Shown here: in pieces, positions 38,150 to 46,384 of the stretch | Position numbering within the stretch: position 1 is the stretch's first letter | Layout: each line of letters opens with the position of its first letter | The notes under the pieces: model-generated | Told to the model about the DNA's origin: nothing | Database searches by the model: none | What the model saw: the letters and a program-made list of their open reading frames with translations, nothing else | NCBI RefSeq assembly: GCF_015351235.1 | Contig: NZ_JADKSJ010000001.1 | Span: 1,303,530-1,367,529 of the forward strand | Direction: 5' to 3' | DNA: 64,000 nucleotides | DNA from: Plantibacter sp. VKM Ac-2880 | Lineage (GTDB): Bacteria; Actinomycetota; Actinomycetes; Actinomycetales; Microbacteriaceae | Position numbers and translations under genes: made by a program

Positions 38150-38230
38150 CGGTTGCGCGGGGGTGTGGTGCCCGGTGTCCTCCCGGTGACGGACGGACGC
38201 CGGGCACTACACCTCGACCGCTCGACCTGC

Positions 38231-38236
38231 CACAAT
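38231..38236 (+). promoter_or_regulatory. Possible -10 element CACAAT, leaderless start of the response regulator
   Basis: CACAAT ends six bases before the ATG at 38243. It matches the TAnnnT consensus only at the second and last positions, so it is a weaker case than the others. Confidence 0.3.
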
Positions 38237-38242
38237 GAGCGG

Positions 38243-38920
38243 ATGACCAGTGAGGAACCGCGTTCGCTGCGCGTCGCCGTCGCCGACGACGCCGTGCTGC
38301 TCCGCGAGGGCGTCGTCCAGATCCTGCGGGCCGGCGGTCACGACGTCGTGGGGTCCTTCGGTTCCGCGGTCGAGCTGGTCGACCGCATCGACGACGGGCT
38401 GCAGCTCGACGCCGTCGTCCTCGACATCCGCATGCCGCCCACCCACACCGACGAGGGGATCGTTGCCCTCGAACAACTCCGCGCCACGGGGTTCCGTGCC
38501 GGGGTGCTGCTCCTCAGCACCTACGCCGTCCCCTCCTACGCGGTCCGTGCGCTCGGCTCGGGCGGCGGCACCGGCTACCTCCTCAAGGACCGCGTCGCCG
38601 ACTCGGGGACCCTCGTCGACGCCGTGGAACGGGTCGCGGCCGGAGAGTCGGTCGTCGATCCGGAGGTCGTCTCCCTCCTCGTCGCCGAACGGACCCGTTC
38701 CGACGGGCTCGACCACCTCACCGAGCGTGAACGGGAGGTCCTCACCCTCATGGCCGAGGGTCGGTCGAACTCCGGTATCGCGAAGGCGCTCGTCGTCAGC
38801 CTGAAGACCGTCGAGGCGCATATCAGCCGCATTCTGGCCAAGCTCGGACTCGAGGACTCGCCGGCGGACCACCGCCGCGTGCTCGCGGTCGTGCGCTGGC
38901 TGGAACACACGGATGGCTGA
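38243..38920 (+). CDS. NarL/LuxR-family response regulator
   Basis: The 225-residue cytoplasmic regulator has a receiver domain (acidic pair Asp15-Asp16, phosphoacceptor Asp61 in VVLDIRMPP, STYAVPSYAVRAL with the switch residues) and a C-terminal LuxR HTH (LTEREREVLTLMAEGRSN...KTVEAHISRILAKLGL). The insert GSGGGTGYLLKDRVADSG after the switch is typical of actinobacterial members. Its 3' end overlaps the kinase gene by eight bases. The ABC exporter immediately upstream is a possible target, but that is speculation. Confidence 0.9.
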   Translation: MTSEEPRSLRVAVADDAVLLREGVVQILRAGGHDVVGSFGSAVELVDRIDDGLQLDAVVLDIRMPPTHTDEGIVALEQLRATGFRAGVLLLSTYAVPSYAVRALGSGGGTGYLLKDRVADSGTLVDAVERVAAGESVVDPEVVSLLVAERTRSDGLDHLTEREREVLTLMAEGRSNSGIAKALVVSLKTVEAHISRILAKLGLEDSPADHRRVLAVVRWLEHTDG

Positions 38921-40691
38921 CGGTCGCCCACGCGGACGGGCGACCTCGCTCCCGATCCCGGCACCCGTCGGCCGCGGCCGGCTGCCGTGGCCACTGCGCC
39001 TCGTCATCCTGGTCGCGGCGGCGCTGCTCTGCGTCTGCTCGGTGGTGTTCGGCGTGGTCCAGCCGGGCATCGCGGACGGCAACGGGCTGCCCTGGCTCGT
39101 CGGTCACCTCGCGGCGCTGACCGCTGCCGGCCTGATCTGGTGGCTGGCTCCGACCCCGGTTCCCGGGTGGGTGATCGTCGGGTACACCGTTGCGGAGACG
39201 GCCTACATGTGGGCGTACGGGGTCGAGGCGGGCTGGCTCTGGCCGCTCCTCATGTCGATCTCCGTCCTCCCCGGGGTCGCCCTGGTCTGGCTGGCGCTGG
39301 CCTTCCCCGCGGGGCGCCTCCGACGTGGCTTCGACCGCCGGCTCGTCATCACGGCGTCGGTGTACCTCGTCACGTACGCGATCGCGACCCTGGTGCTGAC
39401 CCGTCGGTACCCGCTCGACGCACAGCACGAGCCCAGTTCCTACGCGGTGCTGGCGAACGGCCAGCTCTCCGCCGTGCTCGGCCAGGTACACGCCGCCGTG
39501 ATGGGGCTCTTCGCCGTGGTCGTCGCCGGCGTGGTGCTGCTCCGTTGGGCGCGCAGCAGCGGGGCGGCGCGGCAGGTCGCGTTCATCATGCCGGTGGCCT
39601 TCGTCCTGTGGCTCGTCATCGGCGTGGGGTGGTCCCTCGCCCGCCTGGGCGGGTGGCCGCAGGAGCTCAGGCTCGCCGTCGAGGACCTCAACGCCTTCTC
39701 CGTGGTGCTCGTACCGGCGGCCTATGCGACCGGGCTCGTCCGCATGCGGGCGATCCGCGCCAGGGCCGTCGACCTCGTGCAGACCGGCGGGCTGAGCGAG
39801 ACCGGCCACGACCGCTGGGACAGCTCCGTGAAGACCGTCCTCGGAGACCGTTCGGCCCGTCTCGTGTGGCCGGGGTCGCAGCGGACGACGGGTCGCGACG
39901 CTCGCGGACGGGCGATGTCGAGCGTCGGTGACGCGGACGCCCCGCTCGTGTACATCGAGCACGATGCCGCGCTCCTCGACAACCCGCAGCTGCTGCGTTC
40001 GGTGTCGGCGTCGTTGCGCATCATGATCGACAACGAACGCCTCACCGGAGAGCTGCGCCACTCCTTGCGCGAGGTGAACCGTTCGCGGTTGCGCATCGTC
40101 CAGGCGGCGGACGAGGCGCGCCGTCGTGCCGAGCGCGACCTGCACGACGGTTCGCAGCAGCAGCTGTTCTCGGTCGCCCTCCGGCTCCGGATGGCGAGCG
40201 ATGCGGCGCGAGCCGACGGGCAGCTCGCGCTCGCCGAAGGACTCGAGACGACCATCGAGCAGCTCGCGAGCGCGATCAAGGAGCTCCGCGAGCTCGCGCG
40301 CGGGCTCCATCCGGCGCTCCTCGCCGATGGTGGTCTCGGGCCGGCGATCGCCGAACTCGGTCGTCGTTGCACCGTCGTCACCCGCGTGAACGTCGAGCTC
40401 GCCGAGCGTCCGACGCAGCTCATCGAGTCCACCGTGTACTACGTCGTGTCGGAGTGCCTCGCCAACGTCACGAAGTACTCGGAGGCCACAGGCTGCGAGG
40501 TGACCGTCGTCGGCGACGCGGACGGCCGGCTGCGGGTGGTCGTGGCGGACGACGGTGTCGGCGGTGCCGACCCGGCGAGCGGGAGCGGACTGCGCGGCCT
40601 CGCGGACCGGGTCGACGCCGTCGGCGGGACGATGCGGATCGAGAGCCCCCGCGGCGGCGGGACGGTCGTCACGATCGACCTGCCCGTCTGA
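38913..40691 (+). CDS. NarL-type sensor histidine kinase
   Basis: The 592-residue kinase has about eight hydrophobic segments in the first ~280 residues, a ~70-residue linker region with a GAF-like character, then HisKA_3 (AERDLHDGSQQQLFSVALRL, phosphoacceptor His411) and a HATPase_c domain with ECLANVTKYSEA and DDGVGGAD. It should autophosphorylate and transfer to the regulator at 38243. The gene order regulator-then-kinase with an eight-base overlap indicates strict co-expression. The signal is unknown. It converges on the alkyltransferase-like gene with only 16 bases between. Confidence 0.9.
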   Translation: MADGRPRGRATSLPIPAPVGRGRLPWPLRLVILVAAALLCVCSVVFGVVQPGIADGNGLPWLVGHLAALTAAGLIWWLAPTPVPGWVIVGYTVAETAYMWAYGVEAGWLWPLLMSISVLPGVALVWLALAFPAGRLRRGFDRRLVITASVYLVTYAIATLVLTRRYPLDAQHEPSSYAVLANGQLSAVLGQVHAAVMGLFAVVVAGVVLLRWARSSGAARQVAFIMPVAFVLWLVIGVGWSLARLGGWPQELRLAVEDLNAFSVVLVPAAYATGLVRMRAIRARAVDLVQTGGLSETGHDRWDSSVKTVLGDRSARLVWPGSQRTTGRDARGRAMSSVGDADAPLVYIEHDAALLDNPQLLRSVSASLRIMIDNERLTGELRHSLREVNRSRLRIVQAADEARRRAERDLHDGSQQQLFSVALRLRMASDAARADGQLALAEGLETTIEQLASAIKELRELARGLHPALLADGGLGPAIAELGRRCTVVTRVNVELAERPTQLIESTVYYVVSECLANVTKYSEATGCEVTVVGDADGRLRVVVADDGVGGADPASGSGLRGLADRVDAVGGTMRIESPRGGGTVVTIDLPV

Positions 40692-40707
40692 ACCCGAACC
40701 GCAGGCG

Positions 40708-41028
40708 TCAGTGGAGGAGGGCCTCCCGGCCGAGCCGGTACCGCCCACCACTCATCCGGACGATCGGCGTGCCCTCGGCCTCGTAGTGCTCGAGAGCGCG
40801 TTCCTCGTGGCCGGTCGGCGGCAGGCCTCCTGAGCGGACGACACGCCACCAGGGCACGGCATGCCCGTACTGGGCCATCACCCGCCCGACCCCGCGGGCC
40901 GACCTCGATCCGATGATCGCGGCGACCTGCCCGTAGCTGAGGGCACACCCCTCCGGGATGTCGGCGACCACCGCCAACACGGCCTCGGCGAAGGCTTCAG
41001 CGGTGTCGATCGCCGGCTGCCCGCTCAC
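40708..41028 (-). CDS. Alkyltransferase-like (ATL/MGMT-family) DNA-binding protein
   Basis: The 106-residue protein is the DNA-binding domain of O6-alkylguanine alkyltransferases (PEGCALSYGQVAAIIGSRSARGVGRVM) but lacks the reactive cysteine: the PCHR site reads PWWR, with Trp60 where the Cys should be. ATL proteins of this type recognise alkylated guanine and hand the lesion to nucleotide excision repair instead of repairing it directly. The GTG start at 41028 is three bases after the upstream GNAT stop, so the two form an operon. Confidence 0.88.
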   Translation of the reverse strand: MSGQPAIDTAEAFAEAVLAVVADIPEGCALSYGQVAAIIGSRSARGVGRVMAQYGHAVPWWRVVRSGGLPPTGHEERALEHYEAEGTPIVRMSGGRYRLGREALLH

Positions 41029-41031
41029 GGG

Positions 41032-41484
41032 TCAGAGGCTGATGCTGCCGATGGTCTCGCCGTACTGCGTCTCACCGACGGGGGAGAAGCCCACCCGGAG
41101 GAAGAACGCCTCAGGGCCGAGGTCGCCGGGCTCGTAGATGACGTTCACGTGGTCGAAGTCGCGCTTCTTGGCCTCCTCGATGAGTGAGGCGACCGCGAAC
41201 CGGCCGACGCCGCGGCCCTGGTCGTCGGCGTCGACGTTGATACGCCACAGGGCGGAGCGGAACTCCTCCTGCGTCGACTCGTGGTCGAAGTTGGCGGAGA
41301 TGAAGCCGACGACCTCGTCGACGTCGAGGATGACGCGCTGCCACGAAGTGGCGGGGTTCACGACCGCGGCCGCGACCGCGTAGGACACCGGGGCGATGAA
41401 CTGCTCCTGCCCGGGTTTCATGGTGAGCGCGTTGACCGCCACGATCGTCGATGCGGACAGTTCTTCCAGACGCAGCTCAGCCAT
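41032..41484 (-). CDS. GNAT-family N-acetyltransferase
   Basis: The 150-residue enzyme has the GNAT fold with acetyl-CoA motif A around DADDQGRGVGRFAVASLIEEA and a C-terminal VGFSPVGE motif. The N-terminal region (MKPGQEQFIAPVSYAVAAAV) resembles the diamine/spermidine acetyltransferase subgroup, so a polyamine substrate is possible but not certain. The ATG at 41484 lies six bases after a TAGCCT on the minus strand. First gene of a two-gene operon with the ATL protein. Confidence 0.85.
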   Translation of the reverse strand: MAELRLEELSASTIVAVNALTMKPGQEQFIAPVSYAVAAAVVNPATSWQRVILDVDEVVGFISANFDHESTQEEFRSALWRINVDADDQGRGVGRFAVASLIEEAKKRDFDHVNVIYEPGDLGPEAFFLRVGFSPVGETQYGETIGSISL

Positions 41485-41490
41485 GCACTC

Positions 41491-41496
41491 AGGCTA
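41491..41496 (-). promoter_or_regulatory. -10 element TAGCCT, leaderless start of the GNAT gene
   Basis: Read on the minus strand, TAGCCT ends six bases before the ATG at 41484. Confidence 0.55.
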
Positions 41497-41643
41497 ACCT
41501 GTCCGGCCCACCGCGGATAGTCCGCCCGGGTGTCGACACGCGCCCGGGCGTGCACACCCACGGCGGATCCCCAGTCGACGGCGTGGGTCGCACTGGTCCG
41601 TGATCGGGAACTGTCTCGATGTCAAGAGACCTGGCGCGTCTTG

Positions 41644-41649
41644 TAAGCT
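41644..41649 (+). promoter_or_regulatory. Possible -10 element TAAGCT of icd
   Basis: TAAGCT lies 122 bases before the GTG of icd in the divergent region with the GNAT gene; TGTCAA 18 bases upstream is a poor -35 candidate. Confidence 0.3.
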
Positions 41650-41770
41650 AGGTGCTGGCCGTGCCGTCCCACCTTTCGGATGCGGTCTCCTCCATGCCAT
41701 GCGGAGCACTCCACCGCGTGCGCACCTCCGTAGGCCGCTCGGCTCAGGGCGGCATCAGAAAGGACAACCA

Positions 41771-42985
41771 GTGTCGAAGATCAAGGTCGAAGGCACCGTC
41801 GTCGAACTCGACGGCGATGAGATGACTCGCATCATCTGGCAGTTCATCAAGGACTCGCTCATCCACCCCTACCTCGATGTGAACCTCGAGTACTACGACC
41901 TCGGCATCGAGAAGCGTGACGAGACAGACGACCAGATCACGATCGACGCCGCACACGCCATCCAGAAGCACGGCGTCGGCGTCAAGTGCGCCACGATCAC
42001 GCCTGATGAGGCGCGGGTCGAGGAGTTCGGCCTGAAGAAGATGTGGCGGAGCCCGAACGGGACCATCCGCAACATCCTCGGCGGCGTCATCTTCCGCGAG
42101 CCGATCATCATCTCGAACATCCCGCGGCTCGTCCCGGGCTGGAACAAGCCGATCATCATCGGCCGTCACGCGTTCGGCGACCAGTACCGTGCGACCGACT
42201 TCCTCTTCAAGGGTGAGGGCAAGCTCACGGTCGAGTTCACGCCCGACGACGGCTCGGAGCCGCAGAAGTTCGAGGTCTTCCAGTCGCCGGGCGACGGCAT
42301 CGCCCAGGTGCAGTACAACCTCGACGCCTCCATCCGCGACTTCGCACGGGCGAGCCTCAACTACGGCCTCAACCGCAACTACCCGGTGTACCTCTCGACG
42401 AAGAACACGATCCTGAAGGCCTACGACGGCCGGTTCAAGGACATCTTCCAGGAGATCTTCGACGCCGAGTTCAAGGAGCAGTTCGAAGCTGCGGGCATCA
42501 CCTACGAGCACCGCCTCATCGACGACATGGTCGCTTCGGCCATGAAGTGGGAGGGCGGCTACGTCTGGGCGTGCAAGAACTACGACGGCGACGTCCAGTC
42601 CGACACCGTCGCCCAGGGCTTCGGTTCGCTCGGCCTCATGACGAGCGTGCTCGCCACCCCGGACGGCAAGATCGTCGAGGCCGAGGCGGCGCACGGCACC
42701 GTCACGCGTCACTACCGTCAGCACCAGCAGGGCAAGCCCACGTCCACGAACCCGATCGCGTCGATCTTCGCGTGGACCCGTGGCCTGCAGCACCGCGGCG
42801 TGCTCGACGACAACCAGGAGCTCATCGAGTTCTCGGCGACCCTCGAGGACGTCGTCATCAAGACGGTGGAGTCCGGCGCCATGACGAAGGACCTCGCGCT
42901 CCTCGTCGGGCCCGAGCAGGCCTACCAGACGACCGAGGAGTTCCTCGAGACGATCTCGGCGAACCTGAAGGCGCGCCTGGCCTGA
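41771..42985 (+). CDS. icd: NADP-dependent isocitrate dehydrogenase (dimeric type)
   Basis: This TCA-cycle enzyme oxidises isocitrate to 2-oxoglutarate with NADP+. The 404-residue product is of the eukaryote-like homodimeric class, not the ~740-residue monomeric type found in many actinobacteria: [20 protein letters not shown] at the start, [15 protein letters not shown] in the substrate loop, [19 protein letters not shown], and [20 protein letters not shown] in the cofactor region. GTG 41771 with AAGGA upstream is the family-consistent start. The gene is monocistronic with a strong terminator. Confidence 0.95.
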   Translation: MSKIKVEGTVVELDGDEMTRIIWQFIKDSLIHPYLDVNLEYYDLGIEKRDETDDQITIDAAHAIQKHGVGVKCATITPDEARVEEFGLKKMWRSPNGTIRNILGGVIFREPIIISNIPRLVPGWNKPIIIGRHAFGDQYRATDFLFKGEGKLTVEFTPDDGSEPQKFEVFQSPGDGIAQVQYNLDASIRDFARASLNYGLNRNYPVYLSTKNTILKAYDGRFKDIFQEIFDAEFKEQFEAAGITYEHRLIDDMVASAMKWEGGYVWACKNYDGDVQSDTVAQGFGSLGLMTSVLATPDGKIVEAEAAHGTVTRHYRQHQQGKPTSTNPIASIFAWTRGLQHRGVLDDNQELIEFSATLEDVVIKTVESGAMTKDLALLVGPEQAYQTTEEFLETISANLKARLA

Positions 42986-43017
42986 TGACGTCGGCCTGAC
43001 CGACACCAGCACCACGC

Positions 43018-43062
43018 GGACGGGGTCCGGGAGCACACGCTCCCGGGCCCCGTCCGTCGTTC
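43018..43062 (+). terminator. Terminator after icd
   Basis: A 17-bp stem with one wobble pair (43018-43034 with 43039-43055) closes an ACAC loop; GTCGTTCGG follows. Confidence 0.92.
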
Positions 43063-43134
43063 GGGTCTCGACGCCGGTCCTGACGGTCGTGTTAGCGTCG
43101 ATGGACCACCTCGACGACGAAGTGAGGACCATCG

Positions 43135-44472
43135 ATGTCACCGATGACGAGAAGACAGTTGCTCGCCTGGGCTGCAGCGGGTGGTGCGACCGCTCTCCTG
43201 GCGGGCTGTTCCACCCCGGGGACGGTGTCGCCGAACACCGGTCCGACGATCGCCCCGGCCGCCGCTGGGGAACGGATCACGCTCACCTACTGGGCCTGGT
43301 TGAAGGACCTCCAGAAGGTCGCGGACGTCTGGAACGCCGACCACCCGAACGTTCAGGTCGAGGCCGTGTGGATCCCTGGAGGCAACGACGGCGGGTATCA
43401 GAAGCTCTATTCGGCGCTCGCCGCGGGTGGCGGTCCGGACCTGGCGCAGGTCGAGATGCGGACGCTCCCCGAGTTCCTCCTCGTGAACGGGTTGGTCGAC
43501 CTCCGGCGTTACGGCGCCGACGAGGTCGCGTCGCGGTACAACGAGACCCTCTGGAACCAGGTCTCCTACGTCGACGGGGTCTACGGGATCCCGCAGGACT
43601 CCGGTCCCATGGCGTTGTACTACCGCCCGGACCTGCTCGACCGGGTGGGCGCGAAGCCGCCGACCACCTGGGACGACTGGTTCCAGGTGGCGGGGGCGGT
43701 GCGCGAGGCCGGCATGTACCTGGACTGCTTCGCCCTCGACGACGCCTCGTGGTTCGCGGCCATGGCGACCCAGGCCGGCGCGTCCTGGTTCCGCGTCGAC
43801 GGCGACCGATGGATCGTCGACATGACGGACGACGCGACCCTGGAGACGGCGCGATTCTTCGACCGGGCCATCGACGAGGGCGTCATGACCACCTCCTACA
43901 GCCAGTTCTCACCGGCCTGGTTCGCCGCTGCGGCGAAGGACTCGATCGCGTCGCTCGCCGGCGCCAGCTGGGGTGACGCCCTCCTGCAGGGTGTCTCCGG
44001 GGCCGAGGGCAAGTGGCGGGTCGCGCCGTTGCCACGGTGGGGGAGCGGTGGCTACGGCTCGACCTTCCAGGGTGGGTCCACGGCCGCCGTCCTGGCGAAC
44101 AGCGCCCACCCGCGGGAGGCGCTCGAGTTCGCCGTGTGGATGACGACAAGCGAAGCCGGCATCGACGCCATGATCGAGCACTCCGGCATCGGCTGGTCAC
44201 CGAACGACGCCTACATCGGTGCCGGCCGACAGCAGCCGAGCGAGTTCTTCGGCGGCCAGAACTACAACGAGGAGGTCTTCGTGCCGGCGGCGAGGGAACA
44301 GAACAACGAATGGCAGTGGTGGCCGCTGACGCAGCAGACCTTCAACATCCTCGCCGACGGGTTCCGGGCCAAGGCCTCGGGCGGCACCCTCGTGGACGCG
44401 GTGGTCCAGGGGCAGCGCGACGTCATCACCGCGTTCCGCAACAAAGGGCTTCGCATCGAGGCGGCGTCGTGA
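43135..44472 (+). CDS. Sugar ABC transporter substrate-binding lipoprotein
   Basis: The 445-residue family 1 solute-binding protein begins with a twin-arginine-containing signal (MTRRQLLAWAAAGGATALLA) and a lipobox ending LAGC, so it may be exported by Tat and anchored as a lipoprotein. The mature part has the usual LTYWAWLKDLQKVADVWNADHP start and GGPDLAQVEMRTLPEF hinge region. It heads an operon with two permeases and a GH38 mannosidase, which suggests a mannose-containing oligosaccharide as ligand. GTGA overlaps with the next gene. Confidence 0.9.
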   Translation: MSPMTRRQLLAWAAAGGATALLAGCSTPGTVSPNTGPTIAPAAAGERITLTYWAWLKDLQKVADVWNADHPNVQVEAVWIPGGNDGGYQKLYSALAAGGGPDLAQVEMRTLPEFLLVNGLVDLRRYGADEVASRYNETLWNQVSYVDGVYGIPQDSGPMALYYRPDLLDRVGAKPPTTWDDWFQVAGAVREAGMYLDCFALDDASWFAAMATQAGASWFRVDGDRWIVDMTDDATLETARFFDRAIDEGVMTTSYSQFSPAWFAAAAKDSIASLAGASWGDALLQGVSGAEGKWRVAPLPRWGSGGYGSTFQGGSTAAVLANSAHPREALEFAVWMTTSEAGIDAMIEHSGIGWSPNDAYIGAGRQQPSEFFGGQNYNEEVFVPAAREQNNEWQWWPLTQQTFNILADGFRAKASGGTLVDAVVQGQRDVITAFRNKGLRIEAAS

Positions 44473-45422
44473 CCGCCGTCACGGAACGCCCTGACCGTGG
44501 TGCGGCGGGCGAGCCGACGCGCCCGGCAGTGCAGCGCCGGCGCCGGACCTCGGTCGCGGCCCCGTGGGTCCTCCTCGGACCGTTCCTGGCGCTCTTCGTC
44601 CTCACCTTCATCCTGCCGATCATCGTCGCGATCGGCAGCAGCTTCCTCCGAGTCTCGCGGAAGGGCGTCTTCGGTGAGGAGGGGGTCACCACCGAGTTCG
44701 CCTGGTTCTCCAATTACGTCCAAGCCTTGGAGAACGGCAACTTCATCGCCTCGATCGGCCGGATGCTCCTCTTCGGTGTGGTGCAGGTGACGGTCATGAT
44801 CGCCCTGTGTACCCTGCTGGCGCTCCTGCTCGAGTCCGCCTCCGCGAAGTGGCCGGGGTTCTTCCGGGCCGTGTACTTCCTGCCCTACGGCATCCCCGGC
44901 GTGATCGCGACGATCCTATGGTCGTTCCTCTACGTCCCAGGACTCAGCCCGATCATCGACATCGCCGGTGCGATGGGGATCGAACTCGACTTCCTCGGCG
45001 CCGGCACCGTGCTCTGGTCCATCGCCAACATCGTGACGTGGACCTACACCGGCTACAACATGATGATCATCGTCGCCCAACTGCAGGCCATCCCCGGTGA
45101 GGTGTACGAAGCGGCGAAGGTCGACGGCGCCGGACCGTTCCGTGTCGCGATGAGCATCCAGCTGCCGCTCATCCGACCGGCGCTCATCCTCACGACGGTG
45201 TTCTCGATCATCGGGACACTGCAGCTCTTCGCCGAGCCGCAGGTGCTGCAGACCGTCTCCCCGGCGATCGACAACGAGTACACGCCGAACCTCAGCGCGT
45301 ACACGACCGCGTTCGCCTACAACGACTACAACGTGGCGGCCGCGCAGGCCGTGCTGATCGCCGTGGTCGCGTTCGCGCTCTCGTTCGCCTTCCTCCGACT
45401 GACCTCGAGGAGGGCGTCATGA
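44469..45422 (+). CDS. Sugar ABC transporter permease (MalF/UgpA type)
   Basis: The 317-residue protein has a basic, Arg-rich N-terminus and six membrane helices, with the EAA loop VYEAAKVDGAGPFRVAMSIQ followed by LPLIRP that contacts the ATPase. GTG 44469 overlaps the binding-protein stop, and its own stop overlaps the next permease (ATGA). No ATPase gene is present in the operon; in actinobacteria such importers usually share an MsiK-type ATPase encoded elsewhere. Confidence 0.92.
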   Translation: MTAVTERPDRGAAGEPTRPAVQRRRRTSVAAPWVLLGPFLALFVLTFILPIIVAIGSSFLRVSRKGVFGEEGVTTEFAWFSNYVQALENGNFIASIGRMLLFGVVQVTVMIALCTLLALLLESASAKWPGFFRAVYFLPYGIPGVIATILWSFLYVPGLSPIIDIAGAMGIELDFLGAGTVLWSIANIVTWTYTGYNMMIIVAQLQAIPGEVYEAAKVDGAGPFRVAMSIQLPLIRPALILTTVFSIIGTLQLFAEPQVLQTVSPAIDNEYTPNLSAYTTAFAYNDYNVAAAQAVLIAVVAFALSFAFLRLTSRRAS

Positions 45423-46336
45423 CCGCGACCAGGAGCATCACGACCGCGACCGCCGCGAAGCGGTCGCAGCGGCTGACCGACCGGCACGGACGCCCAGGCG
45501 GCTCCCGGGCCTCGCGCGTCATCGTGACGGGTGTCCTCGTCGTGGTCGCCGTGTACTTCCTCGTGCCGGTGTACTGGGTCGTCGTCGCGGCCACGAAGAG
45601 CACCGAGGACCTCTTCGGGAGCAACGGGTTCCTCCTCGGTTCGGAGTTCTCCCTCTGGTCGAACCTGCATGAGGTGCTCACCTACGACGGCGGCATCTTC
45701 GTTTGGTGGTTCGGGAACTCGGTGCTCTACGCGGGTGTCGGCGCGCTCGTCGCGACCTACCTCGCAGCAGCCGGTGGCTATGCCCTCGCGAAGTACCGGT
45801 TCCGGGGTCGGAACCTCGTGTTCGGCACCATCCTCGGCGGGGTGCTCGTCCCCGGTACCGCGACGGCGCTGCCGCTCTTCCTGCTCTTCAGCCAGCTGGG
45901 GCTCGCGAACACGTACTGGGCGGTACTGCTCCCGTCGCTCGTCTCGCCGTTCGGTCTGTTCCTCTGTCGGATCTACGCCGACGCGACGATCGACGACTCG
46001 CTCATCGAGGCGGCTCGGATCGACGGCGCGAGCGAGTTGCGCATCTTCCACACGGTCGGCTTGAAGATCCTGACACCGGCGCTCGTGACCGTCTTCCTGT
46101 TCCAACTGGTCGGCATCTGGAACAACTACTTCCTGCCGCTCGTGATGCTGTCGGACAGCTCCCTGTATCCGATCACGCTGGGGCTCAACAACTGGCGGAG
46201 CCAGGTCGACCGCCTCCCGGAGTTCTACGAGCTCACCACCGGTGGTGCACTGCTGTCGATCATCCCGCTCGCGATCGCGATGATCGTGCTCCAGCGGTTC
46301 TGGCGGGGCGGGCTCACGGAGGGCTCCGTGAAGTAG
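45419..46336 (+). CDS. Sugar ABC transporter permease (MalG/UgpE type)
   Basis: The 305-residue second permease has six helices after a hydrophilic N-terminus. The coupling loop reads LIEAARIDGASELRIFHTVG and the C-terminal part GLNNWRSQVDRLPEFYELTTG is typical of MalG-like proteins. It is the partner of the upstream permease and is followed by the GH38 gene after a 48-base gap. Confidence 0.92.
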   Translation: MTATRSITTATAAKRSQRLTDRHGRPGGSRASRVIVTGVLVVVAVYFLVPVYWVVVAATKSTEDLFGSNGFLLGSEFSLWSNLHEVLTYDGGIFVWWFGNSVLYAGVGALVATYLAAAGGYALAKYRFRGRNLVFGTILGGVLVPGTATALPLFLLFSQLGLANTYWAVLLPSLVSPFGLFLCRIYADATIDDSLIEAARIDGASELRIFHTVGLKILTPALVTVFLFQLVGIWNNYFLPLVMLSDSSLYPITLGLNNWRSQVDRLPEFYELTTGGALLSIIPLAIAMIVLQRFWRGGLTEGSVK

Positions 46337-46384
46337 TCGTCGGCGTCCGAACCGGTACCACCGTCTCGAACGAAGGGCTCCACC

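Noticed and set aside
38243-40691. Regulator-before-kinase order as an unusual two-component system
   Set aside because: Both proteins have intact, standard motifs, and this order is common enough in actinobacteria.
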